DNA of 64,000 nt from Nocardia veterana NBRC 100344 (lineage in GTDB: Bacteria; Actinomycetota; Actinomycetes; Mycobacteriales; Mycobacteriaceae), in the NCBI RefSeq assembly GCF_000308855.1, contig NZ_BAGM01000065.1, positions 1 through 64,000 on the forward strand. The letters run 5' to 3'. Within the stretch, counting starts at the first letter, position 1, and every line of letters begins with the position of its first letter. A program made the position numbers and the translations under genes. A model generated the notes under the pieces. That model searched no databases, was not told where the DNA came from, and worked only from the letters and a program-made list of their open reading frames with translations. Below are positions 49,347-58,117 of the stretch, piece after piece.

Positions 49347-49448
49347 CAGTGCACTCCCTTCGGCCGGACTCCGGTGACGGCGTCGAGGTGGTACCCGGCC
49401 TCGAGGGTGATGAACCGGATCGCCCCGGCGAATCGGCACCTTCCGACC

Positions 49449-49479
49449 TACGGAGCCGTAACCTACGGTAGCGTAGGTT
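49449..49479. promoter_or_regulatory. Tandem palindromic operator upstream of plsC
   Basis: Two perfect inverted repeats share one base: TACGG-AG-CCGTA (49449-49460) and AACCTACG-GTAG-CGTAGGTT (49460-49479). They end two bases before ATG 49482 and would cover the promoter. The geometry is that of TetR-family operators. No such regulator is adjacent, so it may act in trans. Confidence 0.65.
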
Positions 49480-49481
49480 GC

Positions 49482-50255
49482 ATGAGTTCCTCGGCCCCGG
49501 TGGCGCCCGCCACCCTTCAGCCCCCGCCGGTCGACTTCGACAACCGCGACGCCGTCTACGAGTACTACCGCACGCATCGGCCGTCGCGCCTGCGCGCGCA
49601 GCTGTCGCACGCGATTCTCGCCTATCGCAAGCGCCCGGTCGTCGGCTACGCCGACGACGCCCGGGAATCGATCCGGGCGCTGATTCGCGCCGATCGCCGC
49701 CTGATCATCGCCATCAATCATCTGAGCGTGGCGGATCCACGGATGGTGGCGGCCTGCGCGTGGCGCAGCGTGTTCCGGCCCCGGATCGGCCGCATCCGGG
49801 TGCTGGCCAAGGACGAACTGTTCACCGATCCGGAGCAGCGCGCCCGCATCGACACGATGGGCGCGATCCCGGTCTTCCGCGGGAAGGACCACGGTCCCCG
49901 CGCCGCCTACGCCGCCGGCCAGCAGTTGATGGAGGTCTGCGTGCAGCGGATGGTCGACGGCGACGATCTGGCACTGTTCCCCGAGGGCACCTGCAACGAG
50001 ACCGATCCGACTCGGGTGCAAACGATCGGCACCGGCATCGGTCACATCGCCGCGCGGGCGCGCAAGGCCGGAGCCGCACCGGCTTTCGTCTTCCTCGGCC
50101 TGAGTTACGGCTCCGGCACGGGTGCGAGCCCACGCGCGACGTTCCACATCGACCGGCCACTGCTGGACTACCCCGACCGCCCGGCGCAGATCACGCGACT
50201 GATCGCCGAGCGGATGCAGCGGGCGCTCGACGGCGCGGTGGCCGCCGCTCGCTGA
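49482..50255 (+). CDS. 1-acyl-sn-glycerol-3-phosphate acyltransferase (PlsC family)
   Basis: 257 aa from ATG 49482. The acyltransferase boxes are in order: INHLSVADPRM near residue 85 (HX4D), DTMGAIPVFRGKDHG near 125, LALFPEGTCNETDP near 165 (EGT) and FVFLGLSYGSG near 205. It would esterify lysophosphatidate with an acyl-CoA at the membrane. There is no clear membrane helix, so it may attach peripherally. The start is two bases after a tandem palindrome, pointing to strong regulation, perhaps by a lipid-responsive TetR protein. Confidence 0.85.
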   Translation: MSSSAPVAPATLQPPPVDFDNRDAVYEYYRTHRPSRLRAQLSHAILAYRKRPVVGYADDARESIRALIRADRRLIIAINHLSVADPRMVAACAWRSVFRPRIGRIRVLAKDELFTDPEQRARIDTMGAIPVFRGKDHGPRAAYAAGQQLMEVCVQRMVDGDDLALFPEGTCNETDPTRVQTIGTGIGHIAARARKAGAAPAFVFLGLSYGSGTGASPRATFHIDRPLLDYPDRPAQITRLIAERMQRALDGAVAAAR

Positions 50256-50347
50256 CCTTCGCCCCGCTCCCCCGCACGCCCGCACCGGCGGGTTCTCGAT
50301 GTGACCCGCGCGGCATCGGCCGCGTGCCGTCCAGCGTCGTGGCGGCA

Positions 50348-50366
50348 TGTCATTTAGTCTTTGACA
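50348..50366. promoter_or_regulatory. Inverted repeat upstream of the Opu operon
   Basis: TGTCA-N9-TGACA, 25 bases before the first permease start. The GC-poor spacing word TTTAGTCTT stands out from the surroundings. A regulator site is inferred; no protein is known to bind it. Confidence 0.35.
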
Positions 50367-50391
50367 GCTTGTGGCCGACGACGGGAGTCCC

Positions 50392-51036
50392 GTGAACCTG
50401 TGGAACTACATCCGAGGACGGGGGGATGTGCTGGCGTTTCTCATGTATCAGCATGCGTCCCTGGCCTTTCAGACGGTTCTGGTCGGCACCGTGGTGGCGG
50501 TCGCGATCGCGATCGCGGTCTACCGGCTGCCGCTGCTGTCGCAGCTGACGCTGACCTCGAGCCGGGTCGCGCTGACCATTCCGTCGCTGGCACTGCTCGC
50601 GCTGCTGTTGGTGCCGTTCGGTCTGGGTGTGGTCCCGTCGTTCGTGATGCTGTCGTTCTTCGCGGCCTTGCCGGTGATCGGCAATGCGATCGTGGGGCTG
50701 CGGTCGGTACCCGCCTCGGTGGTGGAATCGGCTCGGGGCATCGGCTTTTCGCGCTGGCGGATCCTGCTGACCGTGGAGCTGCCGATCGCGTGGCCGGTAA
50801 TTCTCACCGGCATCCGGGTGTCGACCCAGATGATCGTCGGTGTCGCCGCGATCGTCGCCTACGTCCTCGGGCCCGGGCTGGGATCATTGATCTTCAACGG
50901 CCTGTCCCGTCTCGGCGGCGCCAACGCGCTCGAGATGGCACTGACGGGCACCCTGCTCATCGTCGTCGTCGCGCTGGTGTTCGACGCGCTGCTCGTCCTG
51001 CTCGGACGCCTCACGATCGCAAAGGGACTGTCATGA
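50392..51036 (+). CDS. Glycine-betaine/choline-type ABC transporter permease (OpuCB-like)
   Basis: 214 aa from GTG 50392 (GGGAG upstream; GTG 50371 is an alternative). Five to six membrane helices surround the permease EAA loop (VVESARGIGFSRWRILLTVE near residue 105), which contacts the ATPase. The type is OpuCB/OpuBB, permeases that import compatible solutes such as glycine betaine, choline or carnitine under osmotic stress. Its stop overlaps the ATPase gene (ATGA). Confidence 0.87.
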   Translation: MNLWNYIRGRGDVLAFLMYQHASLAFQTVLVGTVVAVAIAIAVYRLPLLSQLTLTSSRVALTIPSLALLALLLVPFGLGVVPSFVMLSFFAALPVIGNAIVGLRSVPASVVESARGIGFSRWRILLTVELPIAWPVILTGIRVSTQMIVGVAAIVAYVLGPGLGSLIFNGLSRLGGANALEMALTGTLLIVVVALVFDALLVLLGRLTIAKGLS

Positions 51037-52313
51037 CCGATGTGAGCAGCCGGCCCGCCCCGCCGGCCCCGGAACGCAAGGTGACCGGGGCGGCCATCAC
51101 CCTGGACGGGGTGGTCAAGCAGTACCGGGGCCAGCCCCGCCCGGCCGTCGAACGGCTCGATCTCGAGATCGAGGCCGGGCAGATCGTCGCCTTCGTCGGC
51201 CCGTCCGGATGCGGGAAGACCACCACGCTCAAGATGATCAACCGCCTGATCGAGCCGACGTCCGGGCGCATCTTCATCGGTGGCCGGGATGTGACCCGCG
51301 AGGATCCGGACAAGCTGCGCCAGTCGATCGGATATGTCATCCAGTCCGGCGGCCTGTTTCCGCACTGGTCGGTGCGCAAGAACATCGGTGCGATCCCGCG
51401 TGTGCTGGGCTGGGACAAGAAGCGGATCGCCGAACGCACCGAATATCTGCTCGATCTGGTGGGTCTGGACCCGGGCGCCTTCGCCGACCGCCTCCCCAAG
51501 GACATGTCGGGCGGTCAGCAGCAGCGGGTCGGCGTGGCCCGCGCGCTGGCGGCCGATCCGCCGGTGCTGCTGATGGACGAACCGTTCGGCGCGGTCGATC
51601 CGATCACTCGAATTCGCCTGCAGGACAGCCTGATCGCCATTCAGCACGAACTGGGCAAGACCGTGGTGATCGTCACCCACGACTTCGAGGAGGCCACCAA
51701 ACTCGGTGACAAGGTGCTGATCCTGTCCGAGGGCGGCCACGTCGAGCAGTACGCGCGGCCGGAGGAAATTCTCACCGCCCCCGCCACGCCGTTCGTGGAG
51801 GAGTTCGTCGGCTCGGGCGCGAAGCTGGCGTATCTGACCGTGCAGCGCGTCCGCGACGTCGACTGCGACGAGGTCGTCACCGCCCGGATCGGCGAGCCGG
51901 CGGGGGAGGTGATCGCCCGGGCGAAGGCGGCCGGTCACACCTGGGTGGTGGTCGTCGACGAGGCCGGCCGGCCGCGTTCGTGGCCGACACTGGCCGAACT
52001 CGCCACCAAACCCGAAGTCTCCGACTTCCTCGATCGCCGGCTTCCGGTGGTGGCGCGCTCCTCGACGCTCAACGACGCCCTCGACACCATGCTCGCCACC
52101 AGCCAGGGCGCCGCGCTGGTCACCGACGGCCGGGGCGCGGTCGTCGGCTCGCTCAGCATCGGCTCGGTGACGGAGGTGATCCGGGCCAAACTCGCCGATG
52201 TGCGCTCCGACGAGGACGACACGTCCTACGAAACGTATGTCGACGGCACCGATCCGGCGCCGACCCCGGTCGTGGCCGCCGAGGACGAACACGGATCGGC
52301 CGAGCCGTCATGA
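51033..52313 (+). CDS. Compatible-solute ABC transporter ATPase with CBS domains (OpuCA-like)
   Basis: 426 aa. Walker A is FVGPSGCGKTTTLKM near residue 52, the Q-loop VIQSGGLFPHWSVRKNI near 100, signature MSGGQQQRVGVARALA near 155, Walker B VLLMDEPFGAVDP near 178 and switch His in VIVTHDFEEATKL near 212. The C-terminal 130 residues hold paired CBS domains (VVARSSTLNDALDTMLATSQ), which in OpuA-type systems sense ionic strength or bind c-di-AMP. It hydrolyses ATP to drive uptake through the two permeases. ATGA overlaps on both sides. Confidence 0.92.
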   Translation: MTDVSSRPAPPAPERKVTGAAITLDGVVKQYRGQPRPAVERLDLEIEAGQIVAFVGPSGCGKTTTLKMINRLIEPTSGRIFIGGRDVTREDPDKLRQSIGYVIQSGGLFPHWSVRKNIGAIPRVLGWDKKRIAERTEYLLDLVGLDPGAFADRLPKDMSGGQQQRVGVARALAADPPVLLMDEPFGAVDPITRIRLQDSLIAIQHELGKTVVIVTHDFEEATKLGDKVLILSEGGHVEQYARPEEILTAPATPFVEEFVGSGAKLAYLTVQRVRDVDCDEVVTARIGEPAGEVIARAKAAGHTWVVVVDEAGRPRSWPTLAELATKPEVSDFLDRRLPVVARSSTLNDALDTMLATSQGAALVTDGRGAVVGSLSIGSVTEVIRAKLADVRSDEDDTSYETYVDGTDPAPTPVVAAEDEHGSAEPS

Positions 52314-53047
52314 CCCGGCTGCGGCGCCTGCCGATGGATGTGTGGTTCGAACCGCTCGTCATCGCGGTGATCGGCATCGGCTACCTCGTCTGGTACCGCG
52401 CGCAGACGTTCACCGCCACCGAGCGGGCCTCCCTCGGCTGGGCCAACCTGCGGACCACGATCCTCTCCCATATCGAGCTGACCGTGGTGGCGACGGTGAT
52501 CGTGGTGGTCGTCGCGATTCCGCTGGGGATCGCGCTCACCCGGCCGTCGCTGCGACGGCTGGAACCGATCGCGGTGAACGTGGCCAATATCGGCCAGGCC
52601 GCTCCGGCGGTGGGTCTGCTGGTGCTGTTCACGTTCTGGCTGGGCACCGGATTCCGGACCGCGATCGTCGGTTTGGTGGTGTACGCGATCCTGCCGATCC
52701 TGCAGAACACGATCGTCGGATTGCGGCAGGTGGACCGCCGCACGATCGAGGCCTCGCGGGGGATCGGCTTCTCCGCGGCCCGCACCCTGGTGCAGGTGGA
52801 ATTGCCGCTGGCGGTGCCGGTCATCCTCAACGGCGTGCGCACCGCGCTGGTCATCCTGGTCGGCACCGCCACCTTGAGCACATTCATCGGTGCGACCAGC
52901 CTGGGCACCCTCATCACCACCGGCGTCACGCTGTTCCTGCCGAAACTGCTCGTCTCGGGCGCGATTCTGGTGGGCTTGCTGGCGTTGACCATCGACTGGC
53001 TGGGCCGGCTGGTCGAATTGGCCGCCACCCCGCGAGGTGTGTCATGA
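52310..53047 (+). CDS. Compatible-solute ABC transporter permease (OpuCD-like)
   Basis: 245 aa with five to six membrane helices. The EAA loop is RRTIEASRGIGFSAARTLVQ near residue 145, preceded by NVANIGQAAPAVGLLVLFTF near 85. With the first permease it would form the heterodimeric channel of an OpuC/OsmU-type importer. The cytosolic N-terminus is short. Starts overlap with the ATPase stop (ATGA) and end overlaps the binding-protein start (ATGA). Confidence 0.87.
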   Translation: MTRLRRLPMDVWFEPLVIAVIGIGYLVWYRAQTFTATERASLGWANLRTTILSHIELTVVATVIVVVVAIPLGIALTRPSLRRLEPIAVNVANIGQAAPAVGLLVLFTFWLGTGFRTAIVGLVVYAILPILQNTIVGLRQVDRRTIEASRGIGFSAARTLVQVELPLAVPVILNGVRTALVILVGTATLSTFIGATSLGTLITTGVTLFLPKLLVSGAILVGLLALTIDWLGRLVELAATPRGVS

Positions 53048-54027
53048 CCGCGTTCGGCACCCGGGTCGCCGCCCTGCTCACCGCGCTCATCGCGCTGGCG
53101 ATGCTGCCCGGCTGCGGGCTGGTGAGTTCGTCGGGCACCTTTCACGAGGCCCGGCTGCCCGACGGCAGCCGCCCGCTCGACGGCGCGAAACTGGTTGTGA
53201 CATCGAAGAGTTTCACCGAAGGCGTGTTGCTGGGCAAGATCACCGCGACCTATCTGGCGGCGGCCGGCGCGAAAGTCACCGATATGACCGGGGCGCCGGG
53301 TTCGGCGTCGTCGCGGCAGGCCCAGCTCAACGGCGATGCCGACATCCTGTGGGAATACACCGGCACCGGCTGGGTCAACTACCACAACGAAACCGAGACG
53401 ATCGCCGATCCTCACCAGCTCTGGCAACGCGTGCACGATGTGGAGAAGCACGACTACGACCTGGAGTGGTTGCCGCCCGCGAACTTCAACGACACCTACG
53501 CCTTCGCGGCGGCGGGCCCGACCGCGCAACGGCTCGGCGTGCGGACGCTGTCGGATGTGGCCGCCCTGCCGGTGCGGGATCGCACCTTCTGCGTGGACGA
53601 CGAATTCTTCAGCCGCGCCGACGGTTTCATCCCGATGCTGCAGAAGTACGGAATTCCCTACAACGATCCGAACGGCGTGCCGGCCGGTAACGTCACCCGG
53701 ATGGACGCCGGCGTCGTGTACACGGCGACCGCCAAGAGCGCGCCCTGCAACTTCGGCATGGTGTACACCACCGACGGCCGAGTGAAGAATCTGCATCTCG
53801 TCGTGCTCGACGACGACAAGAAGTTCTTCCTCCCCTACAGCGGCGCGGCCGTGGTGCGCGGCGAGATCATCGACCGCTACCCGCAGCTGCGGACGCTGCT
53901 GGGCACCATCTCCGAACGTCTGACCAACGATCTGATGCAGGAGCTCAACGGCCGCGTCGATATCGACGGCGAGGATCCCGCCGATGTCGCCTACGACTGG
54001 TTGCGGAGCGAGAACCTGGTGAAGTGA
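53044..54027 (+). CDS. Compatible-solute-binding lipoprotein (OpuCC-like)
   Basis: 327 aa. A signal peptide with lipobox LPGCG near residue 22 anchors it outside the membrane. The mature protein matches the OpuCC/ProX-type binding fold: LVVTSKSFTEGVLLGKITAT near residue 50, ADILWEYTGTGWVNYHNETE near 98 and VYTATAKSAPCNFGMVYTTD near 225. Aromatic residues in these segments usually form the cage for quaternary ammonium groups. It would capture glycine betaine, choline or carnitine for the ABC system of which it is the fourth gene. Confidence 0.9.
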   Translation: MTAFGTRVAALLTALIALAMLPGCGLVSSSGTFHEARLPDGSRPLDGAKLVVTSKSFTEGVLLGKITATYLAAAGAKVTDMTGAPGSASSRQAQLNGDADILWEYTGTGWVNYHNETETIADPHQLWQRVHDVEKHDYDLEWLPPANFNDTYAFAAAGPTAQRLGVRTLSDVAALPVRDRTFCVDDEFFSRADGFIPMLQKYGIPYNDPNGVPAGNVTRMDAGVVYTATAKSAPCNFGMVYTTDGRVKNLHLVVLDDDKKFFLPYSGAAVVRGEIIDRYPQLRTLLGTISERLTNDLMQELNGRVDIDGEDPADVAYDWLRSENLVK

Positions 54028-56016
54028 TCAGTCCCGGTGGCCCGCGGCCAGTCGCGCGATGATGCCGCCGGCCAACACGTCCTGGACCTGTCGTTCGGAA
54101 AGCCGGTGCCGCAGGGGGATTTCCACATCGGTACCCGTATTCCGCGCGATCACCGTATCGCCGGCGGCGAGCGCAGCGCGCAAGCCGTCGATACGCAGGA
54201 TGTCGCCGACACCGAGGCGGTCGTAATCGGCCGGATCGGCGAATTCCAGGGCCACGATCCCGAAATTCGCCAGATTCTGCCAATGGATGCGGGCATACGA
54301 TTTCGCGACGACCGCCCGCAGCCCGAGATAACGTGGAGCGATCGCGGCGTGTTCGCGTGAGGATCCCTGGCCGTAGTTGTCGCCCCCGACGATCACATGA
54401 CCCGTGGTGGCGGCGATCTCGGTCGCCTTCCGGGGATAGTCCGGATCGATACGGATGAACGCGAATTCGGCCAGCTTCGGAATATTGGACCGATACGGCA
54501 GCGCCCGCGCTCCGGCCGGGGAGATGTCGTCGGTGGATATGTTGTCACCGACGCGCAGCAGGACCGGCGCTTCGATCACATCGGGAAGCGGATCGAAATC
54601 CGGCAGTGCCGAGATATTGGGTCCCTTCACCAGAGGTACTGTGCGCGCTTCGGATTCGGGCAGCGGCGCGACCAGCATCGCGGTGTTCACCGACGCCCGC
54701 GACGGCAGGTTCGGCGTGGGGTAGTCGAGTGCGAGGTCTTCGGCGAGCGCGCGCGGATCGGTGATCACGCCGGTCAACGCGGAGGCCGCGGCGGTCTCCG
54801 GCGAGCACAGCCAGACCGAATCCTCGTCGGTGCCGGAGCGTCCCGGGAAGTTGCGCGGCATGGTGCGCAGCGAGTTACGGCCCACCGCCGGCGCCTGCCC
54901 CATCCCGATACAGCCCATACATCCGGACTGGTGGATGCGGGCGCCGGCCCGGATCAATTCGAACGTGGCGCCCATTCTGGTCAGATCCTCGAAGATCTCC
55001 CGCGAGGACGGATTGATATCGAAACTGACGTCCGGATGAGTCTGCCGGCCGGCGACGATCGCGGCCGCCATCGCGAAGTCCCGCAACCCGGGATTCGCCG
55101 AGGATCCGATCACCACCTGCGCCACGGGTTCCCCGGCGACCTCCCGCACCGGAACCACGTCGCCCGGTGAGGAGGGTCGCGCGATCAGCGGCTCGATGGC
55201 ACCGAGGTCGATTCGTTCGTCGATGTCGTAGGTGGCGCCCGGGTCGGCGATCAGCTCGGTGAAATCGGCCGCGCGGTCCTCGGCGCGCAGAAAGTCGCGT
55301 ACCGCATCGTCGGCGGGGAAAACCGTGGTGGTGGCGCCGAGTTCGGCACCCATATTCGCGATGACGTGCCGGTCCATCGCGCTCAGCGTCGCCAGGCCCG
55401 GGCCGTGATATTCGATGATCCGGTTCAGTCCGCCCTTGACGCCGTGCCGGCGCAGCATCTCCAGGATCACGTCCTTGGCCGAACACCATTCCGGCAGCGC
55501 ACCGGTCAGTTCGACACCCCAGATCTGCGGCATCGTGATGTGCAGGGGTTCACCGGCCATCGCCAGGGCCACCTCGAGACCACCGACGCCGATCGCGAGC
55601 ATGCCGAGCGACCCGCCCGCGGGCGTATGCGAATCCGAGCCGACCATCGTCACCCCGGGTTTGCCGAAGCGCTGCATATGGGTGGGATGCGAGACACCGT
55701 TGCCCGGCTTGGAGAACCAGAGCCCGTAGCGGCGACAGGCCGAGAGCAGGAATTCGTGATCCTGGGCGTTCTTGTCGTCGGTCTGCAGCAGATTGTGGTC
55801 CACGTACTGGGCGCTGAGCTGGGTGCGGACGCGATCGAGCCCGAGCGCCTCGAGTTCCTGCATCACCAGGGTGCCGGTCGCGTCCTGGGTCAGGGTCTGG
55901 TCGATCCGCAGCGCGATCTCCTCCCCCGGCCGCATCCGCCCCGATACCAGATGCGAGGCGATCAGCTTCTGTGCGACGCCGCGCGGCGCATCCTGGGACA
56001 TCTCCTGGTCGGCCAT
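54028..56016 (-). CDS. Aconitate hydratase, Aquifex-type
   Basis: 662 aa from ATG 56016, with GGAGGAGGG upstream. The aconitase fold is clear: VGSDSHTPAGGSLGMLAIGV near residue 132, HQSGCMGCIGMGQAPAVGRN near 360, then NFPGRSGTDEDSVWLCSPET and the C-terminal swivel domain with VIVGGDNYGQGSSREHAAIA near 560. Two Fe-S cysteines are in SGCMGCIG; the third, normally GSCTN, reads VIGSSANPG here. That serine appears to be a feature of this short subfamily. It should isomerise citrate/isocitrate or, near the prp genes, 2-methylaconitate. It stands alone. Confidence 0.85.
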   Translation of the reverse strand: MADQEMSQDAPRGVAQKLIASHLVSGRMRPGEEIALRIDQTLTQDATGTLVMQELEALGLDRVRTQLSAQYVDHNLLQTDDKNAQDHEFLLSACRRYGLWFSKPGNGVSHPTHMQRFGKPGVTMVGSDSHTPAGGSLGMLAIGVGGLEVALAMAGEPLHITMPQIWGVELTGALPEWCSAKDVILEMLRRHGVKGGLNRIIEYHGPGLATLSAMDRHVIANMGAELGATTTVFPADDAVRDFLRAEDRAADFTELIADPGATYDIDERIDLGAIEPLIARPSSPGDVVPVREVAGEPVAQVVIGSSANPGLRDFAMAAAIVAGRQTHPDVSFDINPSSREIFEDLTRMGATFELIRAGARIHQSGCMGCIGMGQAPAVGRNSLRTMPRNFPGRSGTDEDSVWLCSPETAAASALTGVITDPRALAEDLALDYPTPNLPSRASVNTAMLVAPLPESEARTVPLVKGPNISALPDFDPLPDVIEAPVLLRVGDNISTDDISPAGARALPYRSNIPKLAEFAFIRIDPDYPRKATEIAATTGHVIVGGDNYGQGSSREHAAIAPRYLGLRAVVAKSYARIHWQNLANFGIVALEFADPADYDRLGVGDILRIDGLRAALAAGDTVIARNTGTDVEIPLRHRLSERQVQDVLAGGIIARLAAGHRD

Positions 56017-56175
56017 CTGCCCTCCTCCGCGCATCCGTGCGCCGGGACTCCGGTGCCGAACGCAGTCGTTGGTCCGATGTCACCTCCAGCATGCGCCGAT
56101 CCGCGCCGGCGCGCTCGAGTCCCACCCGCACCGGGCCGGGCACGGATCCGTCCGGCCGCCTCCGGACCTCGCGGC

Positions 56176-56925
56176 TCAGCGTCGCGATCGACGGGTTACC
56201 TTGCCGGTGAACGGATCCCGGTCGGTGAGGCAGTAGACGCCGCCGACCGGATCGGCCATCACCAGCCACTGTGCCCCCGGGCCGACCCGCCGGGCACCCA
56301 GCGATTCGTGCCAGGCGGCGACGGCCTCGATGTCCGAGCAGGCGATGTCGATATGGGCTCCGGCTGTCGAGTCCGGCCCCAACCGCTGCAGCAGCATCCG
56401 CACCGGCAATCGCGGTGGCACCAGCAGCCGACGGAATTCCGAACCGCTGGTCGGTCGCAGCGGCCAGCCGGTCAGGGCGGTCCAGAATCGGAGCTCGGCA
56501 TCGAATGCGGCGGGTGGAATGTCGAGGCAGATCTGGTCCACCCGGCTCACCGCGCCGTCGGGGCCCGACACCGGAGCGGGAATGTGCTGCCCGCGCCCGG
56601 TGGTCAGGCAGAATCGCTGTCCGCCGGGTGAACGCACCAGCGACCAGGTGTCGTGATCGGCGAGCAGCGTCGCACCGCAGGCGCGGGCCCGGTCGCGCGC
56701 GGCGGCCAGATCGTCGACGTCGAGATCCGGATGGGCCCCACCGTCGTCACCGACCGCCTGGGCAGCGAGGTACGGATCGCCGACGCCCGGACGCAGGGTG
56801 GCGAATTCCGCATGGTCCCCCTGCCGGGGCGTGAGCCGCGTCCCGCTGACCGTGGTCCAGAAGGCGAACGCCTCGTCGAAGCGATCGGCGGGACGGTCGA
56901 TGTACAGCCAGTTCCAGCGAATCAT
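56176..56925 (-). CDS. VOC-family (glyoxalase-like) protein, two domains
   Basis: 249 aa, made of two vicinal-oxygen-chelate modules: residues about 1-120 (DEAFAFWTTVSGTRLTPRQG, HPDLDVDDLAAARDRARACG, PGGQRFCLTTGR) and about 125-245 (VDQICLDIPPAAFDAELRFW, HIDIACSDIEAVAAWHESLG, DPVGGVYCLTDRDPF). Each repeats the beta-alpha-beta-beta-beta unit, but a full metal triad cannot be identified by eye. Such actinobacterial proteins are often antibiotic-resistance-like or of unknown substrate. GGAGGAG precedes ATG 56925. Confidence 0.82.
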   Translation of the reverse strand: MIRWNWLYIDRPADRFDEAFAFWTTVSGTRLTPRQGDHAEFATLRPGVGDPYLAAQAVGDDGGAHPDLDVDDLAAARDRARACGATLLADHDTWSLVRSPGGQRFCLTTGRGQHIPAPVSGPDGAVSRVDQICLDIPPAAFDAELRFWTALTGWPLRPTSGSEFRRLLVPPRLPVRMLLQRLGPDSTAGAHIDIACSDIEAVAAWHESLGARRVGPGAQWLVMADPVGGVYCLTDRDPFTGKVTRRSRR

Positions 56926-57206
56926 GCACTCCTCCAGGGGTTACGGTCGCGGATCAGGGCTCCGGGGCGGCGGCGCGGACGGGCGGCACCGGGCCGCCGG
57001 ACGGTGGCCTGACGAGTGGTGCGAGCCGAATTCGCCTGCGACGCCGGGCCATCTCCTCAGGGTAGCTTCCAGCACACAGCAGCGACGGCGCCGGAACGCG
57101 GCGGGGTTCGGGCGGGCCGGGGCCGTCCTCGCTACGGACCGACGGCTCCGGGGCACCACCGTATTGGGTTCTCACGCACCGTTTCTCGGCCGTTCGCGCG
57201 GCGAGG

Positions 57207-57983
57207 CTACGGCGTGCCGAGCGGTGCCGCAGGCGCGTCGACGCGTGTCACCGCGAGCCCGGCCGCGTCCGCCAGTCTCGCGAAGGCGACCGCGTCGTAG
57301 ATCGCCGCCCCGCCGGGATCGTTGTTGAAATACACATAGCCGTCGGCCGCGCCGAAGGTCTCCGCGAGCCGGCGCGCCCAGCCGGCCAGGGCTCGGCGGC
57401 CGTAGCGCGGATGCGGGTGCGCCCGGCCGGAATGCAAGCGCAGATAGGCCCAATCGGTGGTGCGCCACAGCGGGGTGACCGGCCGTGATCCAGCGTCGGC
57501 CCAGCACAGCGCCGCCCCGCGGCGCTCGAGCACCGACCGCACGGCGGGGGTCCACCACGACTCGTGGCGTGGTTCGACGGCCACCCGAACGCCCGGCGGG
57601 AACCGGACCAGGCAGTCGTCCAGCAGGACCGGATCGGCCCGCAGGGTCGGCGGCAATTGCAGCAGGATCGGCCCGAGCCGCTCGGCCAGACCGGCGGCAT
57701 GATCGAGCAACCGCTGCACGGGTTCGGCCGGCTCCCGCAGCCGCCGCACATGGGTCAGGAACCGGCTGGCCTTCACCGCGACCACGAAATCCTCGGGGGT
57801 GCGCTCACGCCAGGACGCGAACACTTCGCGGCTGGGCAACCGGTAGAAGGCGTTATTGCTCTCGACGGTCGCGAAGGCCGCCGCATACCGTTCCAGCCAC
57901 AGCCGCTGCGGCAGACCGGGCGGATACAGGATGCCGCGCCAATCCCGGTACTGCCAGCCGGAGGTGCCGACGAACAGGGTCAC
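57207..57983 (-). CDS. DUF72-family protein (YecE-like TIM barrel)
   Basis: 258 aa from GTG 57983; ATG 58055 would add 24 residues and neither has a convincing ribosome-binding site. The DUF72 hallmarks are FVGTSGWQYRDWRGILYPPG at the start, VESNNAFYRLP near 38, VVAVKASRFLTHVRRL near 65, GPILLQLPPTLRADP near 103 and VAVEPRHESWW near 130, ending with GYVYFNNDPGGAAIYDA. The family is widespread with no proven activity. It is divergent from the thioesterase-like gene across a gap of about 130 bases. Confidence 0.85.
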   Translation of the reverse strand: MTLFVGTSGWQYRDWRGILYPPGLPQRLWLERYAAAFATVESNNAFYRLPSREVFASWRERTPEDFVVAVKASRFLTHVRRLREPAEPVQRLLDHAAGLAERLGPILLQLPPTLRADPVLLDDCLVRFPPGVRVAVEPRHESWWTPAVRSVLERRGAALCWADAGSRPVTPLWRTTDWAYLRLHSGRAHPHPRYGRRALAGWARRLAETFGAADGYVYFNNDPGGAAIYDAVAFARLADAAGLAVTRVDAPAAPLGTP

Positions 57984-58117
57984 CCTTCCATGGAACCATC
58001 TGCTCGCCCCGATCCGGCCGAGCGCGCGGCGGCGCGGGTCTATTACAGTCGTCATAACAGCGGGACACGGGGGTCGATCCGATCCGGCCCCTCAGGTTCG
58101 CCGAAGGAGTCTGCGCA

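Noticed and set aside
50361..50384. TTGACA near 50361 as a SigA promoter for the Opu operon
   Set aside because: No -10 hexamer lies 16-18 bases downstream before the start codon. Kept only as part of an inverted repeat.
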